This document shows positions 8,636 to 17,081 of a stretch of 63,174 nt of DNA, one piece after another. Below the pieces are notes generated by a model. It had not been told where the DNA came from. It made no database searches and was given only the letters and a program-made list of their open reading frames with translations. A program made the position numbers and the translations under genes. This stretch comes from Candidatus Bathyarchaeum sp. (lineage in GTDB: Archaea; Thermoproteota; Bathyarchaeia; Bathyarchaeales; Bathyarchaeaceae), in the NCBI GenBank assembly GCA_020344315.1, contig CP070820.1, forward strand, positions 475,060-538,233, written 5' to 3'. Within the stretch, counting starts at the first letter, position 1, and each line of letters opens with the position of its first letter.

Positions 8636-9928
8636 ATGTTCAAAACTGTCAGGGGAATGAGGGACTTCCTACCCAACGACGCCGAGAAAATGAGATATGT
8701 CGAGCAGGTTTCCAGGGAAGTTTCTAAACTCTACGGCTACGAAGAGATAATCACTCCAGTCGTGGAATCCTATGAGCTCTTGGCGGCTAAGACTGGCGAA
8801 GAAATTCGGCAACGCATGTACAACTTTGAGGACTTGGGGGGCAGAAAGGTGGCTTTGCGACCAGAATTCACAGCCTCTGTCGCCAGATTGGTGGCCACCA
8901 AAATGAGAAACGAACCCAAACCCATGCGACTCTTTTCTACAGGAAGCCTCTACCGTTATGACGAGCCTCAATATGGAAGGTTCCGAGAGTTCTGGCAAGC
9001 CAACTATGAACTCTTCGGTTCCACCCGACCGGAGGCAGATGCGGAAATCCTCATACTCACCAACGACCTCCTCAAGAGACTGGAACTCCAAAATTACCGC
9101 TTCAAAATTGGACACACAGGAATCCTCAGGGGGATTCTGAATCAGGAAGGACTGGATGAAGGACAGCAGAACCGTCTCATGCAGTTGCTGGACAAGAAAA
9201 ATTGGGAAGACGCCCTTGCAAACGCCCGCGGCGCAAATGTTTCACAGAAGGGTCTAAGAACCTTAGAAAGGCTCTTTGAAACAAGGGGAGAAGACGCCTT
9301 TCAGGTTCTCGAAAGCGTGAAAGAAACGGTTCAGGAGTACGAGGGCGCTCTTGCTGCTGTAGAGAATCTTTGGGAAATCTTTGAGCTTGTGAGAGATAAT
9401 GGAGAACAAATGGATGTTATGGTGGAAGCGGGCTTCGCTAGGGGCCTCGAATACTATACTGGGATGATCTTTGAGTCATATATTCCAGAAATCGATGTGG
9501 CATTGGGCGGCGGAGGACGCTACGACAAGCTGATTCAACTCTTTGGAGGAGAATCAATTCCTGCGGTAGGAGTTGCCCAAGGGATTGATCGCATTGTTTT
9601 ATCCCTCAACAAACAGAAGGTTTCTCCAAAAACCGCAAAGGAGAGAAGTGTTGTAGTTATCTCGGTAAAAAACGAGTCTAAAGCAAAGGCCCTAGAACTC
9701 TCAGCCATGCTGAGGAAAGCAGGGTTGCCTGTGGAAGTCGAGGTCATGGGACGCGCTGTCTCAAGGGCCTTGGCGGATGCTGACAGACGGGGAGTCGCTT
9801 ATGCTGTTATCGTTGGTCCCGAGGAACTTAAGGCTGAGAAAGTGGTTCTGCGGGAAATGAAAAAGAGGGAACAGCGAACTGTTGAGATAAGTAATCTCAC
9901 TGAAGAGATATTGGTAAGTTCGACGTAG
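8636..9928 (+). CDS. hisS: Histidyl-tRNA synthetase
   Basis: 430 aa class II synthetase. Motif 1 region (VRGMRDFLP), motif 2 (FSTGSLYRYDEPQYGRFREF), histidine-binding LEYYTGMIFE and GGGGRYDKLIQLFGG, and the anticodon-binding alpha/beta domain at the C-terminus (~residues 330-425) are all visible. Linked to endA, making a tRNA-maturation pair. Its 3' end overlaps the convergent membrane protease gene by 32 bp. Confidence 0.94.
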   Translation: MFKTVRGMRDFLPNDAEKMRYVEQVSREVSKLYGYEEIITPVVESYELLAAKTGEEIRQRMYNFEDLGGRKVALRPEFTASVARLVATKMRNEPKPMRLFSTGSLYRYDEPQYGRFREFWQANYELFGSTRPEADAEILILTNDLLKRLELQNYRFKIGHTGILRGILNQEGLDEGQQNRLMQLLDKKNWEDALANARGANVSQKGLRTLERLFETRGEDAFQVLESVKETVQEYEGALAAVENLWEIFELVRDNGEQMDVMVEAGFARGLEYYTGMIFESYIPEIDVALGGGGRYDKLIQLFGGESIPAVGVAQGIDRIVLSLNKQKVSPKTAKERSVVVISVKNESKAKALELSAMLRKAGLPVEVEVMGRAVSRALADADRRGVAYAVIVGPEELKAEKVVLREMKKREQRTVEISNLTEEILVSST

Positions 9929-10985
9929 CCTGATCTTCTTTGTTTTCACCCTTTTCTGTGATAGCTCTAATCAGCTTAAAATATCCTAAGATTACTATTG
10001 CTGCCCATCCTAGAATTCCAAGAATGACCGTGAAGATGACTACTGCATTAGCCAAAGGAGTTGCAATGGGGTAGATTTCTGAAAAGAGAACATAAGTGTT
10101 CATGTAAGCGTTAAAGAACCAGTGGATGATTATGGATGCTTGAACGCCATAAACGAGATAACTTAAGCCCAAAACCAAGCCTGCAAGCGCAGCAGAGGTT
10201 GTTTTTCCAATCTCCCAACCGCCTCCCAAGAGAAAGTGAGCTAAACCGAAAGTTATTGAAGTAAAGAGAACCATCCCCCACTCGCCTAAGCTGATTCCAC
10301 CCCTTACTCCATACTCATCCACCGTTTTCGCGCCAACCATTCTCTTGGCTCTATCCGGAAACAACGGGGCCATAACGAAGAGTTTTAGTTTTTGCCTAAA
10401 AGAAAGCGTCACTACTTTCTGCTTGGTCCAGAATAAGTAAGCTACAAGGAAAGCGCCGATTGGTATAATTCGAAAACCAATTTCCTCAATCACTGCAGCA
10501 TAGGACAGCTCGAAAAAATCCAAGAAAGGCTCGCCTGGCAGAGGGGCTGTTCCTGTTGGGATACCGCCAACTTCCTGAAAGCTTTGAACTACAAGAAGGG
10601 TGATTAATGTCATGCTGTTTATCAGAGGCATTGCGAAGAGGCAGTTGCTGAAAAGTTTCTTAACAGGTCGAACAACGCTTTCTCGGATTACTCTGTGGAA
10701 ATTTTCTCTGAGTTTCCAAGCCGCAACAAGGCTTACCGTGAAGACGCCCCAAATAAACAGGAAGACTACACCATAGTCAAGCCCTATGGGAATATCGAAT
10801 CCTATTATAGTGAAAAACCAGACTGGCAGAGATGGCAAATGTTGTATGCTGGCGTCGATCCCCTGCGGCGTGAAATAGAACAATGCTGGTCCTAGGAAGA
10901 TAGCGAGGAAGTAAAAGAAAACCGTGGTGAGCACGGTGATTATGAGAAACATTTTGGCAAATAGTTTTAGAACTTCAGGTACCAT
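9897..10985 (-). CDS. CPBP-family intramembrane metalloprotease
   Basis: 362 aa with about eight hydrophobic segments. The CPBP (CAAX protease and bacteriocin-processing) signature is complete: AAVIEEIGFRII (EExxxR), then SITFGLAHFLLGG with a His, and IIIHWFFNAYMNT with His-x3-Asn. Predicted to cleave or bind membrane substrates; target unknown. Convergent overlap with hisS. Followed at some distance by an M48 protease on the same strand, so two membrane proteases sit together. Confidence 0.88.
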   Translation of the reverse strand: MVPEVLKLFAKMFLIITVLTTVFFYFLAIFLGPALFYFTPQGIDASIQHLPSLPVWFFTIIGFDIPIGLDYGVVFLFIWGVFTVSLVAAWKLRENFHRVIRESVVRPVKKLFSNCLFAMPLINSMTLITLLVVQSFQEVGGIPTGTAPLPGEPFLDFFELSYAAVIEEIGFRIIPIGAFLVAYLFWTKQKVVTLSFRQKLKLFVMAPLFPDRAKRMVGAKTVDEYGVRGGISLGEWGMVLFTSITFGLAHFLLGGGWEIGKTTSAALAGLVLGLSYLVYGVQASIIIHWFFNAYMNTYVLFSEIYPIATPLANAVVIFTVILGILGWAAIVILGYFKLIRAITEKGENKEDQATSNLPISLQ

Positions 10986-11074
10986 GGTAAGCTACTCCAC
11001 TCTTATACTACACGCCTCTTGAGGTAATTAACTTCTTTTTCAATCAGCCAGAATCAAACAGGTCTTGGCAAAGG

Positions 11075-12574
11075 TTATGCCCTGAGAAAACCTTTGAGGT
11101 TTTCTTTTACAGTCCTGAGGAAAGTGTGTTCTATTTTCTCTGGTTCTTTGAGGTTTTCAAGTTGGGCGATTCTGTGGTAAGCAGGCGGGTGAGGATCAAA
11201 GCGAAGCCACTCTGACCTGCGGTAGCCTCTGAAAGCGGGTTCCCTCTTGTAAAGGGGAAAGAGTCTTTTGAAGCCTATTTTTTTCAAGGCTTCTGCCATC
11301 GCTTTCGGTTGCCCAATCACTTTAGCTGAGTCCAGGTCTGCTCTGCCTTCTAGGAACTTTCCGAAGAAGTAGATGAGTCCTATGGCCACTATGAAGTAGA
11401 CCCAGAAGGATATGAGACCGAAGTAAGTTATGTATGGCAGGAACACGTAAAAGCGCAACAGGAATTCCAAGCTAGACAGGGAGGACATGACCATGGGATC
11501 ATGAGCCTTTAGGTGGCTCATCTCATGACCGATCACGCTTAACAACTCATTCTCCTCAAGCTGCGTCAAGATTCCAGTTGTAACCAATACAGTTCCCAAA
11601 CTGGCGCTTGGACCAGCCGCCGCAGCGTTTGGAATTATAGTGTTTGACACTACAATTTTTGGCATTGAAAGCCCAAACTTTTCAGCTGCTTTCCTCACGA
11701 TCTGGTAAATGTTAATTCTCTTAACGGAGAGATTCTCTGATTTGCAGTCGATACCGTAAGCCGAGAAGATTCTGCTGGAGGCTTCGCAGTCAGGTGATTT
11801 ACCAAGAGCGACGGAAGCATCGTATATTTTCTTCCTGATTTCAGAGATGTTTTTGGCGTATTTTTTCCGGAAACCTTCAAACTTTTCGGGCGAAAAATGA
11901 TATTGCAGTAGGATTATCTCTTGTTGATCTTCTGTGATCTTCCAGTGTCCGCTTCTGGCAACAATCTTTCCTGAGAAAATTGCCAAAGCAAACATGAGAA
12001 TAACGAAAACTAGGGGTCCGTAGACGTCGAATATCAAGAAAAAAACGAAAGTTAAGGCAGTTAACATGATATAAAGGGGTAACATGGATTCTGTGAAGAT
12101 TCTTCCGATTAATCCTCTTCTCTCCCTTTCTGGAACAATTTTTTCACCTGGCATAAATGCGAGGTATAACGTAGTTTTTCGGACTTCTTCTTCAAACAAC
12201 TGAACTGTCAGAAACAGATCCTCATACAGCTGATCGAGAAAAGTTTTTGAAATTCCTGAATCACTGAGCCTCATCGTTACTTCTATCGGAACACCAGCCT
12301 CAACCACGACATCCACATATTGTTCTGTCCCTGAAATCCGAACTCTGTAAGTGAGAAAGTACATCTCGTTTTCAACGGTGACGCCTACGTTTCTGAAGTC
12401 TCTATACTTCTCTTGTTGAAGCAAGTAATTACGCTTCAGAAATTCTGGGAGAAACTTGAGATTTCCAGAAGATAGCTCAGTTTCGATGGTGTATTTCAGC
12501 TCGGTTTTCCCAGTGCCCATTTCTGGTATTCCAACCCACTTAAAATGAATGTTTGAAGGTATTTTAAGTTTCAT
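11075..12574 (-). CDS. M48-family membrane zinc metallopeptidase (HtpX-like)
   Basis: 499 aa. A ~150-residue N-terminal cytosolic region without known motif is followed by paired membrane helices (LPLYIMLTALTFVFFLIF and YGPLVFVILMFALAIFSG), then the peptidase domain with VIGHEMSHLKAHD (HExxH) and EGRADLDSAK supplying the third ligand, and another hydrophobic pair between them. Such enzymes degrade damaged or misassembled membrane proteins. Longer than ordinary HtpX (~290 aa) because of the N-terminal extension. Confidence 0.88.
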   Translation of the reverse strand: MKLKIPSNIHFKWVGIPEMGTGKTELKYTIETELSSGNLKFLPEFLKRNYLLQQEKYRDFRNVGVTVENEMYFLTYRVRISGTEQYVDVVVEAGVPIEVTMRLSDSGISKTFLDQLYEDLFLTVQLFEEEVRKTTLYLAFMPGEKIVPERERRGLIGRIFTESMLPLYIMLTALTFVFFLIFDVYGPLVFVILMFALAIFSGKIVARSGHWKITEDQQEIILLQYHFSPEKFEGFRKKYAKNISEIRKKIYDASVALGKSPDCEASSRIFSAYGIDCKSENLSVKRINIYQIVRKAAEKFGLSMPKIVVSNTIIPNAAAAGPSASLGTVLVTTGILTQLEENELLSVIGHEMSHLKAHDPMVMSSLSSLEFLLRFYVFLPYITYFGLISFWVYFIVAIGLIYFFGKFLEGRADLDSAKVIGQPKAMAEALKKIGFKRLFPLYKREPAFRGYRRSEWLRFDPHPPAYHRIAQLENLKEPEKIEHTFLRTVKENLKGFLRA

Positions 12575-12931
12575 GCTTTAGCTGTTAACCTTTCAATAAC
12601 TGTCCCTCTAATGTGTTCAACAAATCTTTTGTAGTAGTGCTTTTCCAAGTTACTTTCATGTTTCATGATTTTCTGGCACCGCCGTCTATGGAGGATACTT
12701 CGAGAACCTTGAGTAGCCATTGTGCATGTGCGCAAAAACTTGGATTGGTGAGAGCTAACTCGGTTCGCCTATGGGCAGGATTCTCCTTTTTCCACAGTTC
12801 TTTAATAACTCAGTTTTCGGTGAAATACATGTCTGAATTGTTGTGGCGAATGATTTGCACAAATTTTAAATACGGAGGTATAGCTTAAACTAGTATTGTT
12901 GTTGAACAAAACTATTTTTGGAGTTTTTTTG
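12575..12931. other. Intergenic region with promoter of the 12932 regulator
   Basis: 357 bp between divergent genes. A TATA-like TTTTAAATA at about 12862-12871 lies 60-70 bp before the ATG at 12932. No frame with SD and sensible composition was seen in the rest, and no repeat. Confidence 0.5.
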
Positions 12932-13231
12932 ATGGAAAGTAAATTTGGCTCAAAGCCGCTTTCTTCCCTTAGGATTAGAAAAAGAAGTGACATCGATATT
13001 ATGGCTAACATTTTGATTGCGGCTAACAAAGGCACAAAGAAGACGCGCATAATGTACAGATGCAATCTAAGCCATAGACAATTACAAGTCTACCTACAAC
13101 TTCTTCTTGACATGGGGTTCTTGGCGTCCTACTCGAAGAAAGAAGGCGCAAAGCTGAATGGTTTTAGAACTACGTCGAAGGGTTTCAAGTTTCTCAAAGC
13201 CTATCGCACCCTTAAAAGCCTAATGACTTAA
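12932..13231 (+). CDS. Small winged-helix transcriptional regulator
   Basis: 99 aa from the ATG at 12932, which has GGAG eight bases upstream; a TTG further up at 12896 lacks an SD at proper distance. The pattern of a helix (SDIDIMANILIAANKG), an HTH (TRIMYRCNLSHRQLQVYLQLLLDMGFLAS) and a wing (EGAKLNGFRTTSKGFKFLKAYRTL) is typical of the archaeal single-domain wHTH family (PF14947-like). Likely a DNA-binding repressor of unknown target. Overlaps tail-to-tail with the next gene by 12 bp. Confidence 0.75.
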   Translation: MESKFGSKPLSSLRIRKRSDIDIMANILIAANKGTKKTRIMYRCNLSHRQLQVYLQLLLDMGFLASYSKKEGAKLNGFRTTSKGFKFLKAYRTLKSLMT

Positions 13232-13456
13232 TTCTTCTTTTTCGATGCGTTGAATTTTCTTGATGAATTCAAATATTAAGGGTTGAAGTCTAACTCTTCT
13301 TGTTTTTTCTTTTAACTGAATAAAGTTGTATTCCGATAGAAAGTTAACAGCGATTTCTACCTTAAATTTGGATAGTGCAATTTTTTCTCTGATTTCTTCC
13401 AATTCATGCCACTTACCGTTTCTGAGCAACCAAAGAATCTCATCGATAACTGACAT
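13220..13456 (-). CDS. Small winged-helix protein
   Basis: 78 aa starting at ATG 13456, chosen because GAGGATGG lies just upstream and the product begins MSVIDEILWLLRNGKWHELEEI like small archaeal wHTH proteins. One helix-turn-helix (LEEIREKIALSKFKVEIAVNFLSEYNFI) followed by a basic wing. Probably a second regulator; convergent with its neighbour so not co-transcribed. Confidence 0.65.
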   Translation of the reverse strand: MSVIDEILWLLRNGKWHELEEIREKIALSKFKVEIAVNFLSEYNFIQLKEKTRRVRLQPLIFEFIKKIQRIEKEELSH

Positions 13457-13761
13457 ACACCATCCTCTTGAGAGATGAGGTTGTTGATGCAACGCATAAA
13501 TATGTTGTGAATCTGTTCTTCATATCATTCCTTGAAATCTTCTAGAATACGAAACGCGTATTTTACGTATTCTAATTATAGAACAAAAGTACAGAAAATG
13601 AGTAGGGAATTTCCTTTCTCATGTATTTATATTACTGAACAAAGAAGACCCCTAATAGCATCCAAACACCTGAGGAAAATCAACCCGACCATCTGTTGGC
13701 TCGTTTGGCGAAGAATCTGCAGATGTACTCTAGCCCGCAGGTGTAATGGAGGAATCAAGAA
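13457..13761. other. Intergenic region
   Basis: 305 bp. AT-rich, with a TATA-like ATTTATATTA near 13625 that may drive the following gene. An open frame covers much of it but lacks an SD and has an improbable Arg/Cys-rich composition, so I do not call it. Confidence 0.5.
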
Positions 13762-14154
13762 ATGGAAACTAATGAAGTAAAGGTATTCGTTGACGAGTTA
13801 AGGGGCCAGTGGAAAGATTTGTGGCGAAATCGGATTGATGACAAGATTAGAGCAGAGGGAATCGCTAAACAGGACTATTCGGGGCTGTTTGTCGAGCGTG
13901 GAACCGTGATTAAGGCAACAAGAGATTATAAGCCTCTGGAATTCTTCGATATAGTGCAAGAACATCTGAGCTTGGATGCAGAAAAGGCAGTTCCTCCAAA
14001 TTCGACAATAGGCGGATGGGGCAAATTCATCAGAAATAAAATACGTAAACAGAAGAACACAATCAGAAGATTTGTTCCACCTAAACCAACTCGCAACAAA
14101 GGTCAACAACTAAAGAAGGGTGGAAGAGGCTGGCTGCACATAAGAATGAGATAA
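13762..14154 (+). CDS. Hypothetical basic protein
   Basis: 130 aa; not recognised. The ATG at 13762 has GGAGG nine bases upstream, supporting translation. The product is rich in Lys/Arg (C-terminal third nearly all basic, ending KKGGRGWLHIRMR) and Trp-containing in the N-terminal half. No membrane segment or cysteine motif. It could bind nucleic acid. It lies just before the two divergent tRNA genes and 600 bp from an integrase element, so it may be accessory. Confidence 0.55.
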   Translation: METNEVKVFVDELRGQWKDLWRNRIDDKIRAEGIAKQDYSGLFVERGTVIKATRDYKPLEFFDIVQEHLSLDAEKAVPPNSTIGGWGKFIRNKIRKQKNTIRRFVPPKPTRNKGQQLKKGGRGWLHIRMR

Positions 14155-14253
14155 GCCTTTCTTATGATTGACTTCGCGTTTTCCAATATCAGTTTCCGTC
14201 GAATTGTATTTTTTTTTATCTAATCTATGTAATACTGTTGTTTCTGTAGATGG

Positions 14254-14398
14254 CGGGCGGGACGGGATTTGAACCCGTGACCCCGAGCTCTCTCCCTTTT
14301 CCCTGTTAGGAGGCTTACACCGGCTGTGGTTCTGCCGTTCGTGCCCTAATCCTGGCTAGGCTTCGGTAGAAAGTTGAATGGGCTTTCTATACCCGCCC
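14254..14398 (-). tRNA. tRNA-Arg(CCT) with three inferred introns
   Basis: Acceptor GGGCGGG (14392-14398) pairs with CCCGCCC; G73 and an encoded CCA follow to 14251. Read end to end the gene is 145 nt and does not fold, but removing three segments gives a perfect 76-nt cloverleaf: intron 1 at 14362-14389 (28 nt, after position 9, with a 7-bp internal hairpin), intron 2 at 14316-14339 (24 nt, between 28 and 29, internal CGGC/GCCG hairpin), intron 3 at 14290-14306 (17 nt, canonical 37/38). The spliced anticodon stem is CGAGC/GCTCG around CTCCTAA, and the D and T arms are normal. Boundaries may slide by one or two bases. Confidence 0.85.
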
Positions 14399-14574
14399 AG
14401 CTTTTTTCCCGCCAAAATATCTCTTGCATGTTGACTGTTATAACCCTAGCGCAGGAAGAACCGGGTCTAGGTAGTCTTTTAATTTGTGAAATGGCTCTTT
14501 GGAAAAGGAAAGCAAATCTAGCCCAAAAGGGGACAAGTAAAATTTATGTCGAAGGTATGATATGAGGTTGGGTG

Positions 14575-14689
14575 GCGGGGGTACCCGAGCCAGGTCTAAT
14601 TAGCGGGTCAGATAGATCCCCTAGGAAACGGGGGAGGACTTAAGATCCTCTGGCGCAGGCCTCCACGGGTTCGAATCCCGTCCCCCGCA
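14575..14689 (+). tRNA. tRNA-Leu(TAA) with D-loop intron
   Basis: Acceptor GCGGGGG/CCCCCGC, A73, CCA at 14690-14692; anticodon TAA at 14641-14643 in a GAGGA/TCCTC stem; long variable arm TGGCGCAGGCCTCC typical of Leu. The D arm (CCCG at 14584-14587, CGGG at 14629-14632) closes a loop that is 29 nt too long; an intron at about 14597-14625 would leave a normal D loop AGCCAGGTC-AAA and an 86-nt tRNA. TATA-like AAAATTTATG at 14539 could be its promoter. Its 3' end is the attachment site for the neighbouring integrase element. Confidence 0.88.
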
Positions 14690-14695
14690 CCATCG
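14666..14695 (+). repeat. attL: tRNA-Leu 3' end
   Basis: 30-bp segment covering the T arm, acceptor strand and CCA of tRNA-Leu, repeated with one mismatch at 15534-15563. The repeat pair flanks the integrase gene, as expected of attachment sites of a tRNA-targeting element. Confidence 0.85.
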
Positions 14696-14737
14696 GATAC
14701 ATCCCACCCGTCTAGCGGCGGACATATTTTTGATACG

Positions 14738-15580
14738 TTGTGGGAGATGAAGAAGGACGGCTATGCAGAGAGCACCATCAAGACAACGGGCAAGCGGCTT
14801 CGGATGATGAAGAGGCATAGAGTGAACCTCAACGATCCGGACGCTGTGAAGGAATACATAGCCGCCAAAGAATCAAGCAACGGATACAAGGAAGTGCTCT
14901 GCGACGTTTACGACCGCTATGTAAAATACAACGGCTTGATGTGGCGAAGACCACGCTACGTGAGAGATGATCGACCGCCCTATGTGCCGACAGAAGAGGA
15001 AATTAGTATTCTCATAGCTAACGCCGGAAAGAAATACGCTTTGGCTCTTAGCATCCTTCGCGACACGGGAATGCGACCGATTGAGTTGCACCGGAGCACT
15101 TTAGCGTGGTATGATCTAACGAGGGGATCGGTGAATGTTGAAACCGCTAAAGGCGGGCGTGGAAGAACGCTCGAATTGAAACCGCGAACTTTGGCGATGC
15201 TCAAAGAACATGTGGGTAAATACAAAGTTGGCTTGAAGGATCGCATTTTTGCGAAAGTTAAGACGATGCGAAGAGAATTCCATAACATCAAGTATAGAAC
15301 CGTCGAGAAGCTTCAAAGACCGGAGTTATTGAAAATATCATTGTATAGTTTCCGCCACTTCTTCGGCACTATGCTATACCATCGCACTAAAGATATTCTC
15401 TATGTGCAAAGGAAGATGGGACACCGGAACCTAAAGAACACGTTAATCTACACACACCTTGTTAACTTTAGAAGCGATGAATACACCGTTAGAGTTGCCG
15501 AGACGATCCAAGAAGCATGCAAGTTGGTTGAAGCGGGTTCGAATCCAGTCCCCCGCACCATCGCCCTGAAACATATTTGA
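14738..15580 (+). CDS. Tyrosine recombinase/integrase
   Basis: 280 aa. An N-terminal SAM-like DNA-binding domain (~1-85) precedes the catalytic domain: Arg in RDTGMRPIEL, Lys in ETAKGGRGRTLEL, Tyr-Ser-Phe-Arg in SLYSFRHFFGT (the first His of the usual HxxR is Tyr), His in MGHRNLKNT and the nucleophile Tyr in TLIYTH. Start uncertain: TTG at 14738 or ATG at 14747; the frame is open back into tRNA-Leu. The last 17 codons run through attR, so the C-terminus GSNPVPRTI is encoded by tRNA-derived sequence and would change on excision. Probably mediates integration at tRNA-Leu. Confidence 0.85.
   Translation: MWEMKKDGYAESTIKTTGKRLRMMKRHRVNLNDPDAVKEYIAAKESSNGYKEVLCDVYDRYVKYNGLMWRRPRYVRDDRPPYVPTEEEISILIANAGKKYALALSILRDTGMRPIELHRSTLAWYDLTRGSVNVETAKGGRGRTLELKPRTLAMLKEHVGKYKVGLKDRIFAKVKTMRREFHNIKYRTVEKLQRPELLKISLYSFRHFFGTMLYHRTKDILYVQRKMGHRNLKNTLIYTHLVNFRSDEYTVRVAETIQEACKLVEAGSNPVPRTIALKHI
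15534..15563 (+). repeat. attR: partial tRNA-Leu 3' end
   Basis: Copy of 14666-14695 with one C-to-A change in the T stem; lies in frame within the 3' end of the integrase gene. Confidence 0.85.
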
Positions 15581-15628
15581 AGCCTAATAATACTTAATTG
15601 TTGAAAACAGCCTTTTTCTGGAAAATAG
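15572..15628 (+). repeat. Dispersed repeat C, copy 1
   Basis: Starts CATATTTGAAGCCTAATAA and continues with TTGTTGAAAACAGC; about 80 percent identical over ~57 bp to 43007-43065. It begins 8 bp after attR and lies between the 3' ends of the integrase and the convergent radical SAM gene. Confidence 0.75.
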
Positions 15629-15650
15629 TAAAGATTAAATGAAGGATGTT

Positions 15651-17081
15651 CTAGGTGACCATTCTCACGCTTTCGGCGACGGTTTCAACTCTCTTGAGGT
15701 TGTTGAGGAGAACGTTGAATCGGTAGGAACTTGTGCCGATTCTAAGCAATTGCTTCACAACATAATCTGGACGAATGAAGAATCGTTGATAACCATTATG
15801 GATCATCTGCTCTATCTCTTCGCAGGGCACAGCGTCCGGGGAGACTTTAGGCACCAAAACCCCGGTCTCCCAATGCTTTTCTTCATCCAAGACGCCCTGC
15901 ATCTTCAGTTCCTCCCAGATGTCTGTTCCAGGGAAAGTGGCTAGAATGTTAAATTGGGGGATGTCCACCTGCAGTTTCTGCGCAAACTTTAGGGTGTTCT
16001 GAATATCTTCTCTTGTTTCGTGGGGAGCACCCAAAATAAACGATGTGACTATCACATCTATCCCTGCCCTCCTAGCTTTTCTAACTGCATCTATTGCCTG
16101 CTGCGGAGTTGTACGTTTATCATAGTAATCCAGAACCTTCTGACTGGCATTTTCGATTCCAAAATAGATCATTTTACAGTTTGCCCGCACCATCTCCTGC
16201 AGCATATCTTGAGGGCAATGATCAACTCTGCCTTCCGCAAAAAATTCCACATCCACCCTCTCTTTCCTCAGCCTACGGCATATCTCGATCACTCTTTTTG
16301 GGTTCAAGGTGAAGTTGTCATCTACAAAAAGAAACTGTTTGTAACCCTGACTGGAGAGAAGATGCAGCTCCTCAAGGATGTTATCTACAGATCGGGAACG
16401 CCAGAGGTCTCGCGCCAATCTTCGGCATCCACAGAAGCGACATTGAAAAACACAGCCTCTGGAGGAGACGAAGCTGCTGAACTTTTTCGGTGCAACAACT
16501 ATTCCAGCGGTGGTATTGTGATATTCCACATCCAGCAGTTCCCGGTCTGGAAAAGGTAGGGAGTCAACGTCCTTGATTAGGGGTCTGTCAGGAGTTGAAA
16601 TTATCCGGTTCTTCTCTCTGAAGTTGATTCCCAGCACTTTCTTCAGGTCTCTCTCTTTCTCCAAGCACTTTGCTAGTTCGAGGCTGGTGTATTCTCCTTC
16701 TCCACGGACAATAATATCTACAAAAGGATATTTCTTCAGAATTCTCTCAGCATTGAAGGTTGCATAGAAATTGCCTAGAACAGTGATGATGTTAGGGTTC
16801 TCTTTCTTCACTCTCTCCGCAATAAATGCTGCTTTGCGGCCTGAACTACTGCACGTGGAAAAGCCTAGGATGTCAGGGTCTTCTTTCTTAACCCAGTCAA
16901 CGGTGCCTTTCAAGGAGTAGCCCTGTGATGCTTCGTCTAGTATGGAGACATCTATTCCTTCTTCTCTGAGGTAGGTTGCTATGTAGAGCATGCCGAGGGG
17001 AGGGGCTGCTCCTATCATCTTCCTAACATCTTCGATGGGCAGTTCAGGATTTGGACCCGGGTTTATGAACGAGAACTTCAT
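15651..17081 (-). CDS. B12-binding-domain radical SAM protein
   Basis: 476 aa. Residues ~1-140 form the cobalamin-binding Rossmann-like domain; the radical SAM barrel follows with SSRGCVFQCRFCGCRR (CxxxCxxC), then KQFLFVDDNFT and a GIENASQKVLDYYDKRTT segment. Class B radical SAM methyltransferases and related enzymes have this layout; substrate cannot be told. The C-terminal ~90 residues include a conserved-looking FPGTDIWEEL stretch. The N-terminus has PPLGMLYIATYLREEG in place of a His-containing B12 loop, as in many base-off binders. Stands alone. Confidence 0.85.
   Translation of the reverse strand: MKFSFINPGPNPELPIEDVRKMIGAAPPLGMLYIATYLREEGIDVSILDEASQGYSLKGTVDWVKKEDPDILGFSTCSSSGRKAAFIAERVKKENPNIITVLGNFYATFNAERILKKYPFVDIIVRGEGEYTSLELAKCLEKERDLKKVLGINFREKNRIISTPDRPLIKDVDSLPFPDRELLDVEYHNTTAGIVVAPKKFSSFVSSRGCVFQCRFCGCRRLARDLWRSRSVDNILEELHLLSSQGYKQFLFVDDNFTLNPKRVIEICRRLRKERVDVEFFAEGRVDHCPQDMLQEMVRANCKMIYFGIENASQKVLDYYDKRTTPQQAIDAVRKARRAGIDVIVTSFILGAPHETREDIQNTLKFAQKLQVDIPQFNILATFPGTDIWEELKMQGVLDEEKHWETGVLVPKVSPDAVPCEEIEQMIHNGYQRFFIRPDYVVKQLLRIGTSSYRFNVLLNNLKRVETVAESVRMVT

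Larger units (their letters stand above)
14666..15563 (+). mobile_element. Integrase-only element in tRNA-Leu
   Basis: About 870 bp bounded by 30-bp direct repeats of the tRNA-Leu 3' end, containing only a tyrosine recombinase gene. Either a remnant of a larger integrated plasmid or virus that lost its cargo, or a minimal self-mobilising unit. The intact tRNA is retained on the left. Confidence 0.75.

Noticed and set aside
13532..13780. 82-codon open frame before the basic protein gene
   Set aside because: No SD, Arg/Cys/Trp-rich unlikely composition, and it overlaps the SD and start of a better supported gene.
14254..14398. Reading this tRNA as Tyr (GTA) or as a permuted gene
   Set aside because: The GTA triplet gives no stem; no permutation is needed once three introns are removed.
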